Shown: positions 17,262 through 26,166 of the stretch, in pieces
How the letters are laid out: every line of letters begins with the position of its first letter
Numbering within the stretch: position 1 is the stretch's first letter
Source of the DNA: Halobacteriales archaeon YIM A00013
GTDB lineage: Archaea; Halobacteriota; Halobacteria; Halobacteriales; Haloarculaceae
DNA: 64,000 bases
Assembly (NCBI GenBank): GCA_025041195.1
Contig: JAKCFM010000001.1
Location: forward strand, 806,001 to 870,000
Direction: 5' to 3'
Position numbers and translations under genes: made by a program
The notes under the pieces: generated by a model
What the model was told of the DNA's origin: nothing
What the model saw: the letters and a program-made list of their open reading frames with translations, nothing else
The model's database searches: none

Positions 17262-17879
17262 TCACTGCGTTGCCTGTGCTTGCTCGGAGAGCGTGTTCAT
17301 GATCGGTGCCAGACGCGTTCCCTTCTGCACGGGACCGTCCATCTGGTACTGCTGTTGCATGAATCCCTGAATCGGATCGACCGATCCAGTGATTAGTCCC
17401 ACCAGTACGTCTGCCGGACCGGTGATCGAAATGTCGGGGTCGTCAAGCACGCCTGCTCCGCCGGTGACGGTGGTGTTCTCGCTGACGACCTCGACGTGGC
17501 CGGTCATCGGACAGTCTTCGGCCTCGAAGTTCACCGCGATGTCCTCGTTGATCTGCTCTTCGACCGCTTCGTTACCGTCGGCGACCGTCCGAACGCCAGA
17601 CCAGAGCAGCTCCTGGAACTGGTCTGCCGTATCTGGATGGTCGGAGACGAACGGCGCGATCTCCATATCACCCATTCGGTCAAGAATTCGCGAGACGATG
17701 GCTGGGTTGCTCTGTACCAGCTCGTCGGCGTTGCCTTCGATTTCGGCGAGCAGCTCAGGCAGCACGGCCTGCAGCTCGTCGTCGTCTTTGTCGAACGATT
17801 CCTCGATTCGCTGAACGAGTTCGTCGTCTACCATGCGATAGTTGCTCGTAGTGGAGATCTGTGAATGGGTTTGACTCAT
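17262..17879 (-). CDS. SCP2 sterol-binding domain protein
   Basis: A 205-residue protein with an N-terminal helical part (to about 100) and a C-terminal SCP2-like domain (VNFEAEDCPMTGHVEVVSENTTV..., then DPDISITGPADVLVGLITGSVDPIQGFMQQQYQMDG). DxxIxGxxxVLxxLxxGxxDPxxAFMxGxxxxxG is the hallmark of SCP2 domains that bind acyl-CoA or sterol-like lipids. It is coupled to the acyl-CoA dehydrogenase (1-bp gap), consistent with substrate delivery. The ATG at 17879 is used. A later ATG, about 15 codons in, is possible. Confidence 0.85.
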   Translation of the reverse strand: MSQTHSQISTTSNYRMVDDELVQRIEESFDKDDDELQAVLPELLAEIEGNADELVQSNPAIVSRILDRMGDMEIAPFVSDHPDTADQFQELLWSGVRTVADGNEAVEEQINEDIAVNFEAEDCPMTGHVEVVSENTTVTGGAGVLDDPDISITGPADVLVGLITGSVDPIQGFMQQQYQMDGPVQKGTRLAPIMNTLSEQAQATQ

Positions 17880-17923
17880 CGGATGGGAGGGTGTTTAAGA
17901 ATATTACACCGCAGACTGGCGGT

Positions 17924-18700
17924 TTAGAAGCTAAACAGATCGACGCCGCCCGTGACACCGACGACCTGTCCAGTGATGTATTCGGCCTGCTCGCTGCACA
18001 AAAATGCGATGAGATTCGAGACGTCTTCTTCCCGACCGAGCTTTCGCATCGGGGTCGCCTTTGCAATCCGAGCGAAATGCTCATCAACCGCTTCGAGCTG
18101 TTCGATCGGGAGATCGGCAAGCGCACCGACGACGATGTTCGGTGCCACAACGTTACAGGTAACGCCATTCTGAGCGCCCTCAAGCGCCAGTGTTTTGCCA
18201 AAGCCGATGAGCGCAGCCTTCGTCGTCGCGTACGACGCCTGGCCAAACCCTCCCTGGATCCCCGTGATTGAGGACATGTTCACGATTCGTCCCCAGCCAC
18301 GCTCACACATCGCCGGAAACACTTCCTGGGTGATGTTGTACGTCCCAGTGATGTTGATCGACATATCGCGATCCCAGGTTTCGTCGTCGTAATCCTGCAT
18401 CCGCGAGCGAGCGTCGACCATGCCAGCGTTGTTGATGAGCACATCGATTCCGCCGGTCTCCTCGCGGAGCGCCTCGACAGTCGAGCCGACCGCGTCGCGG
18501 TCGGTAAGATCACACTCGACTGCGTGTGCCGTCCCGCCATCCTCCTCGATCTCCTCGGCGACAGTCTCGGCGGCGTCTTCGTTCACGTCGAGCACGACAA
18601 CTTCGGCACCCTCCTGGGCAAGCACCCGACAGTCTTCAGAGCCAATCCGTCCCGCACCACCAGTTACCACCGCAGTCTTCTCACTGAGTCCAAAATCCAT
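17924..18700 (-). CDS. SDR oxidoreductase (3-hydroxyacyl-CoA/3-oxoacyl reductase type)
   Basis: A 258-residue short-chain dehydrogenase. The cofactor motif GGAGRIG is near residues 14-20 (an acidic residue after beta-2, VVVLDVN, favours NAD), followed by NNAGM near 90, Ser in NMSSITG near 140 and Tyr-Lys in SYATTKAAL near 153-157. The start at 18700 gives the family N-terminus, and the longer 18847 frame adds unrelated residues. First gene of the SCP2/acyl-CoA operon. 3-Hydroxyacyl-CoA oxidation is the likely role, by context. Confidence 0.9.
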   Translation of the reverse strand: MDFGLSEKTAVVTGGAGRIGSEDCRVLAQEGAEVVVLDVNEDAAETVAEEIEEDGGTAHAVECDLTDRDAVGSTVEALREETGGIDVLINNAGMVDARSRMQDYDDETWDRDMSINITGTYNITQEVFPAMCERGWGRIVNMSSITGIQGGFGQASYATTKAALIGFGKTLALEGAQNGVTCNVVAPNIVVGALADLPIEQLEAVDEHFARIAKATPMRKLGREEDVSNLIAFLCSEQAEYITGQVVGVTGGVDLFSF

Positions 18701-18787
18701 GACGATCAACCGTTGGGAAACCGCCCCCAAATAGGTTCCCTGCCGAATACGCGGTTGCTTAAAGGCTCCAACGCTTCTTCCCGGCAG

Positions 18788-18798
18788 CATATTTAAAC
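18788..18798 (+). promoter_or_regulatory. TATA-like box, divergent SCP2-like gene
   Basis: CATATTTAAAC is centred about 31 bp before the ATG at 18825 and supports that start over the internal Met at codon 11. Confidence 0.5.
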
Positions 18799-18824
18799 AC
18801 ACGTGAATACTCCGAAGTAGGTTT

Positions 18825-19385
18825 ATGACACACGAGAGATTCACCACTGACGTAATGTCGGATACTGAATCCGGTTCCGAGCCGATGATCTTTCCGAGTC
18901 AGAATTGGTTTAGCGAATATGGCGACCGCGTTGACGCCGACGAAGAGTATGCCGAGGTCAGCGAGGGGTGGGGCGTCGATTTCAACGGCGATTTCATCTT
19001 CGAGATGACCGAAATGCCAGTTGACGAGCTTGACAACGACGCAATGCCCGAGTTTCTCGTCAATGATCTCGACACCTACGTCACCGAAGAATCCGGAAAA
19101 GGATACACTGGACAGGCATATATGGCGCTTGAGAACGGGGGCTGTCCGGAGTGTCACTTGATCGAACCCGACGAAGAGCCGGACGTTGGCTTCTATCTCC
19201 GCGCCGATTACGACACGTGGAAGGAGCTCATGCGCGCTGAACTCGGCGTAATCGACGGACTCATGGGTGGGAAGTTCGATCTCGACGGTGACATGCAGAA
19301 AGTGTTGCAGTACTCCGACGCCGCGGTCCAGCTAACCGATCTCGCGTCGTCGATCGATGCTGGATTCGCCGACGAAGAGTACTAG
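18825..19385 (+). CDS. SCP2-like lipid/acyl-binding protein, paralog
   Basis: A 186-residue acidic protein sharing the GWGVDFNGDFIFEMTEMP block, a CPEC-containing middle (ENGGCPECHLIEP) and the C-terminal GKFDLDGDMQKVLQYSDAAVQL with the protein at 15387-15983. Transcribed away from the acyl-CoA operon from its own promoter. Likely a carrier partner of the same pathway. The two-cysteine CPEC is absent from the paralog and could bind metal or be redox-active. Confidence 0.72.
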   Translation: MTHERFTTDVMSDTESGSEPMIFPSQNWFSEYGDRVDADEEYAEVSEGWGVDFNGDFIFEMTEMPVDELDNDAMPEFLVNDLDTYVTEESGKGYTGQAYMALENGGCPECHLIEPDEEPDVGFYLRADYDTWKELMRAELGVIDGLMGGKFDLDGDMQKVLQYSDAAVQLTDLASSIDAGFADEEY

Positions 19386-19393
19386 ACGCCGCC

Positions 19394-19651
19394 TTAGTCC
19401 AGATATCCTTCTTCTTCGAGGCCGTCCATGATGTCGTCAACGAGATTCTCTACCGAGTCGTACGGGAAGGATTGACTACCGCCGGCCTGTGCATTGAGCT
19501 CCATGGCAGTAAAGCTCACATCACCGGATTCGAACGTCGTAGCCGGCCCGTTGGGCAGTGCAGGCACAAGATCCATCGGGCTGTTGACCGGGTAATCGGC
19601 ACCTTCGAATCCGTCGATGAGCTGCGATCGCAGTTCGTCTGTGTCGACCAT
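19394..19651 (-). CDS. MTH865 family small protein
   Basis: An 85-residue acidic protein. It matches the MTH865 family: an N-terminal helix (DELRSQLIDGFEGADYPVNS), then DLVPALPNGPATTFESGD and a C-terminal helix (SVENLVDDIMDGLEEEG). The structure of the family is an EF-hand-like helical fold without a known function. The ATG at 19651 is preferred over 19816, whose extra 55 residues overlap the regulator gene antisense-free spacer and are not family-like. Confidence 0.85.
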   Translation of the reverse strand: MVDTDELRSQLIDGFEGADYPVNSPMDLVPALPNGPATTFESGDVSFTAMELNAQAGGSQSFPYDSVENLVDDIMDGLEEEGYLD

Positions 19652-19724
19652 GACGGCACTGCGTACCGACGGTTGATAGGTAACATCGTTGCCTGTGATG
19701 CCCGTCTCTTTAAGTTCGCCCGCC

Positions 19725-20375
19725 TTACGGGGTGATCTCAGCGAGCAGCGTCGCCTCGATCTTCCGGAGATGCTCGCCAACAGTTCCGCCCGAACAGTCG
19801 AGTGATTCGGCGACATCCTTATGTGTCACTTTTCTGGGAACCTCATAGTAACCCTGCTGGATCGCCGTCTGGAGGATTTCCTGTTGTCGATCGGTGAGCA
19901 ACGAAAACAGCCGATCGGTCGTGGGTTCGTACTCGCCTAGCTGTTCGAGCTTGAATCGGAGCGATGGCGGCACTTCGGTCATCGCCTGGCGAAAGACCGA
20001 CTCTTCGCCGATTACCGTCACGCGAAGCCCCCCACGGTGGGTGTACACCAGTGGAGTGTCAACCACCAGTTCGTGCTCGTTGGGAATTGAAAGCAGTTCC
20101 GTGATGATCTCGTTGGCTTCCAGATGGAGATATGCGTGGTGGTTCTCTCTGGTTTTCGTGATATTGTACTCAAGGACCTCCGGAGAGGTTTCTAAGATTT
20201 CATCAGCGCGTTCGACCGCTCCACCGAGTTCGAAGATCAACACCGCCGTCCCGTCAGTTAGAAGATTTATGTGTTGGATCGAGTGACGGGTGATCGCGGC
20301 CGACTCACCGAATGCGCGGTCGGCGTCGGTCAATCCCCCGTCCGGTGGAATGATGACGAACGTGATGTACCTCAT
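19725..20375 (-). CDS. bat-type HTH_10 transcriptional regulator
   Basis: A 216-residue regulator. The C-terminal HTH_10 domain (bacterioopsin-activator type) is clear: LLTDRQQEILQTAIQQGYYEVPR at about 158-180, then VTHKDVAESLDCSGGTVGEHLRKIEATLL. The N-terminal 150 residues form a sensor-like domain with strands typical of the bat-associated GAF/bacterio-opsin N-domain, with no ligand motif visible. The ATG at 20375 is supported by a TATA-like box 20-33 bp upstream. It stands next to the MTH865 gene and the acyl-CoA/SCP2 cluster, so regulation of that cluster is possible but unproven. Confidence 0.88.
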   Translation of the reverse strand: MRYITFVIIPPDGGLTDADRAFGESAAITRHSIQHINLLTDGTAVLIFELGGAVERADEILETSPEVLEYNITKTRENHHAYLHLEANEIITELLSIPNEHELVVDTPLVYTHRGGLRVTVIGEESVFRQAMTEVPPSLRFKLEQLGEYEPTTDRLFSLLTDRQQEILQTAIQQGYYEVPRKVTHKDVAESLDCSGGTVGEHLRKIEATLLAEITP

Positions 20376-20394
20376 AGGATGGGGTACTGGATTC

Positions 20395-20408
20395 TATACG
20401 TAAATATC
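20395..20408 (-). promoter_or_regulatory. TATA-like box, HTH_10 regulator gene
   Basis: Minus-strand ATATTTACGTATAG lies 20-33 bp before the ATG at 20375, consistent with a leaderless mRNA. Confidence 0.45.
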
Positions 20409-20436
20409 TTCACCAAAGAAAATGTTTATTATCGGA

Positions 20437-21138
20437 TTACTCGTTCGCGGCTTCGACGATATCCAGCAGCTCGCTGAGATCGTCGATCCGGTAGTCGACG
20501 ACTGAATCGTTTGCGTTTGCACTCGCGCTTCCTCCGTGTGCAACGGTCGTAAAGCCCGCTCGCTTGCCTCCATGCATGTCGTGTTCGATCCGATCGCCAA
20601 TGTAACAACTGTGCTCGGGCGAAACTGGTGCCTTCTCGATGGCTGTTTCGAACATTTTCGGATCAGGTTTCGTTCGCCCGACCGCCTCGGATGTTGTCAC
20701 GTGATCGAAACAGTCCGTAAGTCCAAACTGCGCAAGCATCTGCTCTGCCTCGAATGTGTCGATATCCGAGATGATGGCGAGATAATACCCGCGGTCATCG
20801 AGCGTTCGAATCGTTTCGACGGCGTGTGGCGTGTGTTCGAGGCAGTCTGCGCTCGCAGCCGAAAATGCTGGTCGCCACTCAGACTCTGGGATTTCACGCC
20901 CAACCGCGGCGTTGAGTGCGCGCTGATATCCCACGAGTGCGCGGCGATACTCAGTTCCGTCGCGTCCGTTGAAATATGCACTCAGCGTTTCACGCCAGGT
21001 GGTAGTCAGTTCGTCTACATCGTCGATTCCTTCGTTTTCGGCGATTCTTTCGAGGAACGCCAGGTGACCGCTCCCGACGGATTCGAGATCAAGAATCACG
21101 CCGCCAATGTCGAAAAAGACCCCATCGAAGCCGCTCAT
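20437..21138 (-). CDS. HAD-superfamily hydrolase
   Basis: A 233-residue phosphatase-like protein. Nucleophile D10 lies in VFFDIGGVIL (the second position is Gly, as in many FDIGGVL-type HADs). Motif II is Ser in AIISDID near 118, motif III Lys in GRTKPDPKMF near 155 and motif IV in YIGDRIEHDMHGGKRAG near 180. The helical cap insert between motifs I and II places it in subclass IA. Its start overlaps the MBL gene stop by 4 bp (ATGA). The substrate is unknown. It is probably a phosphatase or dehalogenase-fold phosphohydrolase. Confidence 0.88.
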   Translation of the reverse strand: MSGFDGVFFDIGGVILDLESVGSGHLAFLERIAENEGIDDVDELTTTWRETLSAYFNGRDGTEYRRALVGYQRALNAAVGREIPESEWRPAFSAASADCLEHTPHAVETIRTLDDRGYYLAIISDIDTFEAEQMLAQFGLTDCFDHVTTSEAVGRTKPDPKMFETAIEKAPVSPEHSCYIGDRIEHDMHGGKRAGFTTVAHGGSASANANDSVVDYRIDDLSELLDIVEAANE

Positions 21139-22121
21139 TGCGCTTCTGGAAGGGAGTAACGGCGCACGCCCTCCTCGTCGATAGCGTTGAGTTCGCCCTC
21201 CTGGTGGAGATATTCGAGTGCTGCGAGCACCTCAGCCGCGATGTACGTCGTGTCACGACTGCCCGCTCGTTCGGCCGCAACGTCCGCCCCACTGATCGGT
21301 GACTCGGCCGCTTCGACGGTTTTGACCGTCGCCACGAGCGTCTGCTTGAGCCGTTCACGGTGCTGTTCGATCGTTTCTGAAAACTGAGTGTGCACCGGCC
21401 CGTGTCCAGGATACACCCGATCGATCGACTGCGCAGCGAGCCGATCGAGCGCCGTGAAAAACGCCCCAATGCCGTCTTCAACGCCGCGATCCATCCCAGC
21501 GTGCAACACCACCGGACGGAACGATTCAATCGCCATATCACCCGCGATAAGCAGTCGTTCGCCGCCGAGTTCAACGGCATAACAGCAGTGGTCGGCCTGA
21601 TGGCCGGGCGTGTGTATCACGTCGATCGAGGTCGTTCCGATCGTCGCTGTCGACCCTCCCTCAAGCCACACATCCACCGCGGACGGTTCCAGCAGCTCTC
21701 GGTTGCGTCGCAACGATTCGACGGCCTTCGTGACGAGAAACTCGCTCTCTGCGTCATTGAACCCGGCTCGTTTGACGTTGCTCGCAACAGTGGACTCTAA
21801 GTCATCAAGGGTCCGGTCAAATCGTCCCTGAATGCTGGCCGGTGCGTACACGGTCGGGTCGGCCGCCTCAATTATCGTCTCGGTCTGCCCAATGTGATCA
21901 ATATGTGGATGCGTGATAACGAGATGCTCGATCTCTGTGAGCGAGTAGCCGTGACCGGATAGCGTCTCCCGCAGTCGGCGCTCACTGTCTTCACCAGGCA
22001 TTCCCGCGTCGATCAGGACGGGCTCTGCACAGTCAATCAGATAGCTTGTCACGTGGCCGGGTGGCCAGTTCACGTCGTATTCGATCCGATGGATCGGAAC
22101 GGGACGTTCACGCGATTCCAT
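21135..22121 (-). CDS. MBL-fold metallohydrolase with C-terminal helical domain
   Basis: A 328-residue hydrolase. The metal motif is HPHIDH in VITHPHIDHIGQ, then HTPGHQADHCC, LLIAGDMA and a last His in VYPGHGPVH. After the MBL core, an all-helical C-terminal domain of about 80 residues (SRDTTYIAAEVLAALEYLHQEGEL) resembles the winged-helix tail of LACTB2-like hydrolases. The ATG at 22121 gives a typical N-terminus, and 22175 is an alternative start 18 codons upstream. Coupled to the HAD gene and divergent from the SDR operon. Confidence 0.88.
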   Translation of the reverse strand: MESRERPVPIHRIEYDVNWPPGHVTSYLIDCAEPVLIDAGMPGEDSERRLRETLSGHGYSLTEIEHLVITHPHIDHIGQTETIIEAADPTVYAPASIQGRFDRTLDDLESTVASNVKRAGFNDAESEFLVTKAVESLRRNRELLEPSAVDVWLEGGSTATIGTTSIDVIHTPGHQADHCCYAVELGGERLLIAGDMAIESFRPVVLHAGMDRGVEDGIGAFFTALDRLAAQSIDRVYPGHGPVHTQFSETIEQHRERLKQTLVATVKTVEAAESPISGADVAAERAGSRDTTYIAAEVLAALEYLHQEGELNAIDEEGVRRYSLPEAQ

Positions 22122-22271
22122 TACCTCACGATTCGGCGGCGTGTGAATAAGCGTGACGTTGCCATCAGCAAACACGTCCGCCTGTCGAATCCGGCTGTCA
22201 CTTCCGGAACCGGGGTGTTTTTCTAACTGTAATAGTTGTTGTACACCAATGTTATTCGAGGTGGCTACCGC

Positions 22272-23042
22272 GTGACGACGGATCAGTTCAGCGTTGCGGA
22301 CAAAAACGTGATCATTACCGGCTCTTCGCAGGGGATCGGTGCGGTGACTGCCCGACGCTTCGTCGAAGACGGAGCGAACGTCGTCGTTTCGTCGCGAACG
22401 CAGGAGAAGATTGACGACGTTGTCGACGATCTCGATGGGCCTGGGCGCGCGATCGCTATCGAATGTGACGTTCGCGACCGAGCGTCAGTCGGTGCGCTCA
22501 TCGAGGCAACCGTCGAGGAGTTCGGATCGGTCGACGTGCTCGTCAACAACGCCGGCGCGAGCTTCATGTCGAACTACGAGGACATCTCCGAGAACGGCTG
22601 GAAGACGATCGTCGACATCAACCTTCACGGTACGTATCACTGTTCACAACTTGCCGGTGAACAGATGCGCAACGGCGACGGCGGCGTGATCGTCAATCTT
22701 GCGAGCGTGGCCGGCATGGACGGCGCACCGTATATGAGCCACTACGCGGCGGCCAAAGCTGCGGTCGTCAATCTCACGAAGACGCTGGCGTTCGAATGGG
22801 CCGGTGACGACGTTCGCGTCAACTGTGTCTCGCCCGGCTTCGTCGCGACCCCCGGTGTCGAATCACAGATGGGTGTAACAGCGGAGGAGATCGACCGCAC
22901 TGCCGTCGATCGACGGATTGGGCTGAGCGAAGAAATTGCGGACACGATCCAGTTTTTGAGTTCAAAGGGTGCATCATACATCACCGGCGAGACAATTGTC
23001 GCCCGTGGTGTCCCCGACATCATGGAATCGCCCGACCTATGA
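22272..23042 (+). CDS. SDR oxidoreductase
   Basis: A 256-residue SDR from a GTG at 22272 (VTTDQFSVADKNVIITG). An ATG at 22236 would add 12 atypical residues. Cofactor loop GSSQGIG near 19, NNAGASF near 93, Ser in NLASVAG and Tyr-Lys in HYAAAKAAV near 158-162 are all present. The stop overlaps the LLM gene start by 4 bp. With an F420-type oxidoreductase and a thiamine-diphosphate enzyme downstream, it probably oxidises an alcohol or hydroxy acid in a catabolic pathway. The substrate is unknown. Confidence 0.9.
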   Translation: MTTDQFSVADKNVIITGSSQGIGAVTARRFVEDGANVVVSSRTQEKIDDVVDDLDGPGRAIAIECDVRDRASVGALIEATVEEFGSVDVLVNNAGASFMSNYEDISENGWKTIVDINLHGTYHCSQLAGEQMRNGDGGVIVNLASVAGMDGAPYMSHYAAAKAAVVNLTKTLAFEWAGDDVRVNCVSPGFVATPGVESQMGVTAEEIDRTAVDRRIGLSEEIADTIQFLSSKGASYITGETIVARGVPDIMESPDL

Positions 23043-24037
23043 CCGCGCTCGACGTGTCGCTTCCTGTGGCGTCACAGCCCTCGATCGACGTGCTCTCCGG
23101 GCAGGCCGAGCAGGCAGAATCACTCGGCTACGACCGACTCTGGCTGCCAGAAACCTGGGGTCGTGATGTCGTGACGGTGCTGTCAGCGATCGCCGAACGA
23201 ACCACGGAGATCGGTATCGGTAGTTCGATCGCCCCCGTTTATTCGCGCTCGCCAACGTTGCTCGGACAGACTGCGGCCACGCTTGATGAGCTCTCTGCTG
23301 GCCGATTTCGACTTGGCGTCGGGCCGAGTGGCCCACAGGTGGTTGAACAGTGGCACGGGGAGTCGTTCGACCGACCGCTACGATACACGCGCGAAACCAT
23401 CGCGGTGATTAAGGCGGTGCTCAGTGGTAACCCCGTTGAGTACGACGGCGAGTTCTTTGAGCTGTCCGGGTTTCGGCTGCGCTGTGAGCCGCCATCACCT
23501 GCGCCACCGGTTGACACTGCCGCCATGGGCCCCAAAGCCGTCGAGCTCGCGGGCCGATTTGCTGATGGCTGGCACGCGCTCATGCTGACACCGGACGGAA
23601 TGCAATCGCGTCTTGAAGCGTTTCGCCATGGCGTCGAACTCGGTGACCGTGACCGCTCGACCCAACGGGTGACGCTCTCCGTTCCGTGCTGTGTCGATCC
23701 GGATCTCGATCGAGCACAGGCGCTTGTTCGTGCGCATCTCGCGTTTTACATCGGCGGAATGGGGACGTTCTACCGGGATGCACTCTCCAGTCAGGGCCAC
23801 GAAGACGTCGCGTCGACGGTGTATGAGCGGTACAACGACGGCGATCGCGACGGTGCTATCGAGGCAGTTCCGACGTCGTTGCTCGAAAATCTGGCCGTTG
23901 CCACGACGCCGGCAGAAGCGACCGATGAACTCAGGCGATTTCGAACGATCGATGGCGTTGATGCCGTTGCGATATCGTTCCCTCGTGGAGCAACACAGAC
24001 TCAGATCAGCACGACGATCGAGGAGCTTGCACCATGA
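23039..24037 (+). CDS. LLM-class F420/FMN-dependent oxidoreductase
   Basis: A 332-residue luciferase-like TIM-barrel protein. It shows AEQAESLGYDRLWLPETWGRDVVTVL at the N-terminus (first strand and cofactor-side residues), LDELSAGRFRLGVGPSGPQVVEQWHG near 87-112 and VDTAAMGPKAVELAGRFADGWH near 165. This pattern fits the F420-dependent branch common in haloarchaea, which make F420. It overlaps the SDR by 4 bp, and the next gene follows 16 bp later. It is likely a redox step of the same pathway. Confidence 0.88.
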   Translation: MTALDVSLPVASQPSIDVLSGQAEQAESLGYDRLWLPETWGRDVVTVLSAIAERTTEIGIGSSIAPVYSRSPTLLGQTAATLDELSAGRFRLGVGPSGPQVVEQWHGESFDRPLRYTRETIAVIKAVLSGNPVEYDGEFFELSGFRLRCEPPSPAPPVDTAAMGPKAVELAGRFADGWHALMLTPDGMQSRLEAFRHGVELGDRDRSTQRVTLSVPCCVDPDLDRAQALVRAHLAFYIGGMGTFYRDALSSQGHEDVASTVYERYNDGDRDGAIEAVPTSLLENLAVATTPAEATDELRRFRTIDGVDAVAISFPRGATQTQISTTIEELAP

Positions 24038-24053
24038 GATCGGGTGATTGTCC

Positions 24054-25733
24054 GTGACGGATGCGGTCACCGGCGCGGAGTGTTTCGTACAAACGCTCGA
24101 AGAATACGGCGTCTCTCGCGTGTTCGGCAATCCCGGAACGACTGAGCTCCCCGTGCTTGAGGCCATCGCCGACGCCGATCTGGAGTATACGCTTGCACTC
24201 CACGAGGATATCGCGGTTGGGATGGCGGCCGGCTACGCAAGCACTCGTCGGTATCACGCGACGGAGCGGCCGCCGCTCGGCGTCGTCAATCTCCACATCA
24301 CGCCGGGAATGGCCCACGGTCTCGGCAATCTGTACGGCGCACACTGGGCCGGCGCACCGGTGGTAGTCACTGCTGGAAATCACGAACTCGACTTTCGTCA
24401 CGAGGAGCCGCTGTTGAACGGCGATCTCGAAGCAATGGTTGATCAGTTCACGAAATTCAGCGCTGAGGTGACCGATATCGAGGCCCTTCCACTGCTGTGT
24501 CGGCGCGCAGTCCGTGCCGCACTTTCCCCACCAACTGGGCCGGCGTTTCTCGCGCTTCCCATGGACGTGATGCTGGAAGCTGCCGAAATCAGCCCGGAGC
24601 CACTCGGTGCGATCCCGACCGCTGGCGGTGGTGATCCCACACAGCTGCAGGCTGCGACAGACGCGCTGGTCTCGGCGACAGATCCCGTCTTGGTCGTTGG
24701 CGATCACGTGGCCAGAAACGATGGCGTTGACGGCGCCGTCGCACTGGCAGAAGCCGCGGGAACACGCGTTCACGGCGAAATTCTTGCTTGCGAAGTGAAT
24801 TTCCCGGCCGACCATGCGCAGTGGCTCTCGCATATCCCACCACAGGAAGGCCCGGCAGCAATGTTGCTTGACGCTGACACCATCGTGTTTGCGGGCTGTT
24901 CCTCGAACACAACGCTACTCAGACACGAGAACGATCTCGTTGGTGCAGACACCACAACGGTCCACATCAGCGATGCGCCCGATGATCTCGGAAAGCGAAT
25001 CCCGGCTGACGTCTCGCTGCTCGGCGATCCCGGCCAGATATGTGCTACACTCGCCGAACGCGTCGCTGACCGACTCGAAGCAGCCACACAAACGGCTCGA
25101 CTCGAACGGACCAGCACGCTCAAGGAGTCGATCGCCGGTCTCGTCGAATCGATGGGTGTCGATGAGACGCCACCGGACGAGACCCGACCCAACAAAGCCG
25201 CACTCGTCGATGCGCTCTACGATCTCGCCCCGGACGCGTTCGTCGTTGATGAGGGCGTCACCTCGAAATACCCGTTGTTGACGCGCTGGCCGCTCAATCC
25301 ACAGCAACTGCTCTCGAACAAAGGGGGTGGTCTGGGCTATGGCCTCCCGGCCGCGCTCGGCGCGGCGTTTGCACAGGCCGAACGCGACGATCCACAGTCG
25401 GTCATCGGCTACGTCGGCGATGGCTCCTATCTCTACTATCCGCACAGTCTCTACTCCGCGGTGCGCTATGATCTCGATCTCACTGTTGTCATTCCAGACA
25501 ACAGAAACTACCGAATTCTCAAAGACAACACGAACGCGATCTTCGGTGGTGACGACGACGACCACGATTTCGTCGGCATGGATTTTGACCCGCCAGTAGA
25601 TCTCGTTGCCAACGCAGAGAGCCACGGGGCAAGCGCCCATCAGGTCACCACGCCTGACGAACTCGATTCCGTGCTCAATTCCGCGCTGTCAAACGACGGT
25701 CCGGACGTTGTGGACGTTCTTGTCCACGATTGA
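24054..25733 (+). CDS. Thiamine-diphosphate enzyme (benzoylformate decarboxylase / acetolactate synthase type)
   Basis: A 559-residue ThDP enzyme. The N-terminal Pyr domain has GNPGTTELPVLEAI and the activating Glu in LHEDIAVGMAAGYA. The C-terminal PP domain has the ThDP/Mg motif VGDGSYLYYPHS ... DNRN. GNPGTTE is typical of benzoylformate decarboxylases, so 2-oxoacid decarboxylation or carboligation is likely. The acetolactate-synthase FAD pattern is not obvious. The GTG at 24054 is chosen because GGTGAT (24043-24048), complementary to the 16S 3' end, is 5 nt upstream. A TTG at 24048 would have no spacing. Last gene of the SDR-LLM operon. Confidence 0.88.
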   Translation: MTDAVTGAECFVQTLEEYGVSRVFGNPGTTELPVLEAIADADLEYTLALHEDIAVGMAAGYASTRRYHATERPPLGVVNLHITPGMAHGLGNLYGAHWAGAPVVVTAGNHELDFRHEEPLLNGDLEAMVDQFTKFSAEVTDIEALPLLCRRAVRAALSPPTGPAFLALPMDVMLEAAEISPEPLGAIPTAGGGDPTQLQAATDALVSATDPVLVVGDHVARNDGVDGAVALAEAAGTRVHGEILACEVNFPADHAQWLSHIPPQEGPAAMLLDADTIVFAGCSSNTTLLRHENDLVGADTTTVHISDAPDDLGKRIPADVSLLGDPGQICATLAERVADRLEAATQTARLERTSTLKESIAGLVESMGVDETPPDETRPNKAALVDALYDLAPDAFVVDEGVTSKYPLLTRWPLNPQQLLSNKGGGLGYGLPAALGAAFAQAERDDPQSVIGYVGDGSYLYYPHSLYSAVRYDLDLTVVIPDNRNYRILKDNTNAIFGGDDDDHDFVGMDFDPPVDLVANAESHGASAHQVTTPDELDSVLNSALSNDGPDVVDVLVHD

Positions 25734-26166
25734 ACCGATTGTCGCTTTCGTTCATTACAGTGTAGATCTATTAGGAGTTCGTATCTCCATAGCGTTTCAC
25801 GATGTGAGTGGTCACCTAGGCAGTTCTATTCATAGTTTAACGTCTCACTGAAACAGCTCTAAATTCGGCACTGGTGGCTAATATTCGGGGCCTCCTAGCG
25901 TTAAATTCGATAGTTTTATTTTCAATCGTTCATACCTGTTTATCGAGCAACTTCGCACAGTATGTCCGCGAATACCTGCATCAATTTATACAATTATTTT
26001 TGTATAATGAGGATTTTCTCAACTGCTGTTGTCGAAATCGAAGCCAATCGAAGGGAGGGTTGTTACATCCTTACCAGTGTAATACCGGAACGGCAATTGG
26101 ATAACGTCGTTCGACCGGCTGGGGTGCACTGGCAAACAGTGGAAGCGGAGGGTCTGTAGCGCTCGC
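25734..26166. other. Gene-free AT-rich spacer
   Basis: About 430 bp between two convergent genes (the ThDP enzyme and PEP carboxylase). Short open frames here have no family-like sequence or acidic composition. The only structure noticed is the inverted repeat at 25986-26007. Confidence 0.6.
25986..26007. repeat. AT-rich inverted repeat
   Basis: TTATACAA-TTATTT-TTGTATAA has perfect 8-bp arms and a 6-nt loop. It lies between convergent genes and could be a bidirectional terminator hairpin or a chance structure in AT-rich DNA. Confidence 0.4.

Noticed and set aside
25986-26007. AT-rich inverted repeat as a possible attachment or origin sequence
   Set aside because: No linked repeats, Orc1/Cdc6 gene or integrase is nearby. 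A terminator or chance structure is simpler.
25874-26159. Open frames in the spacer downstream of the ThDP gene
   Set aside because: Hydrophobic and Cys-rich but without a start signal or recognisable family. The region is AT-rich intergenic.
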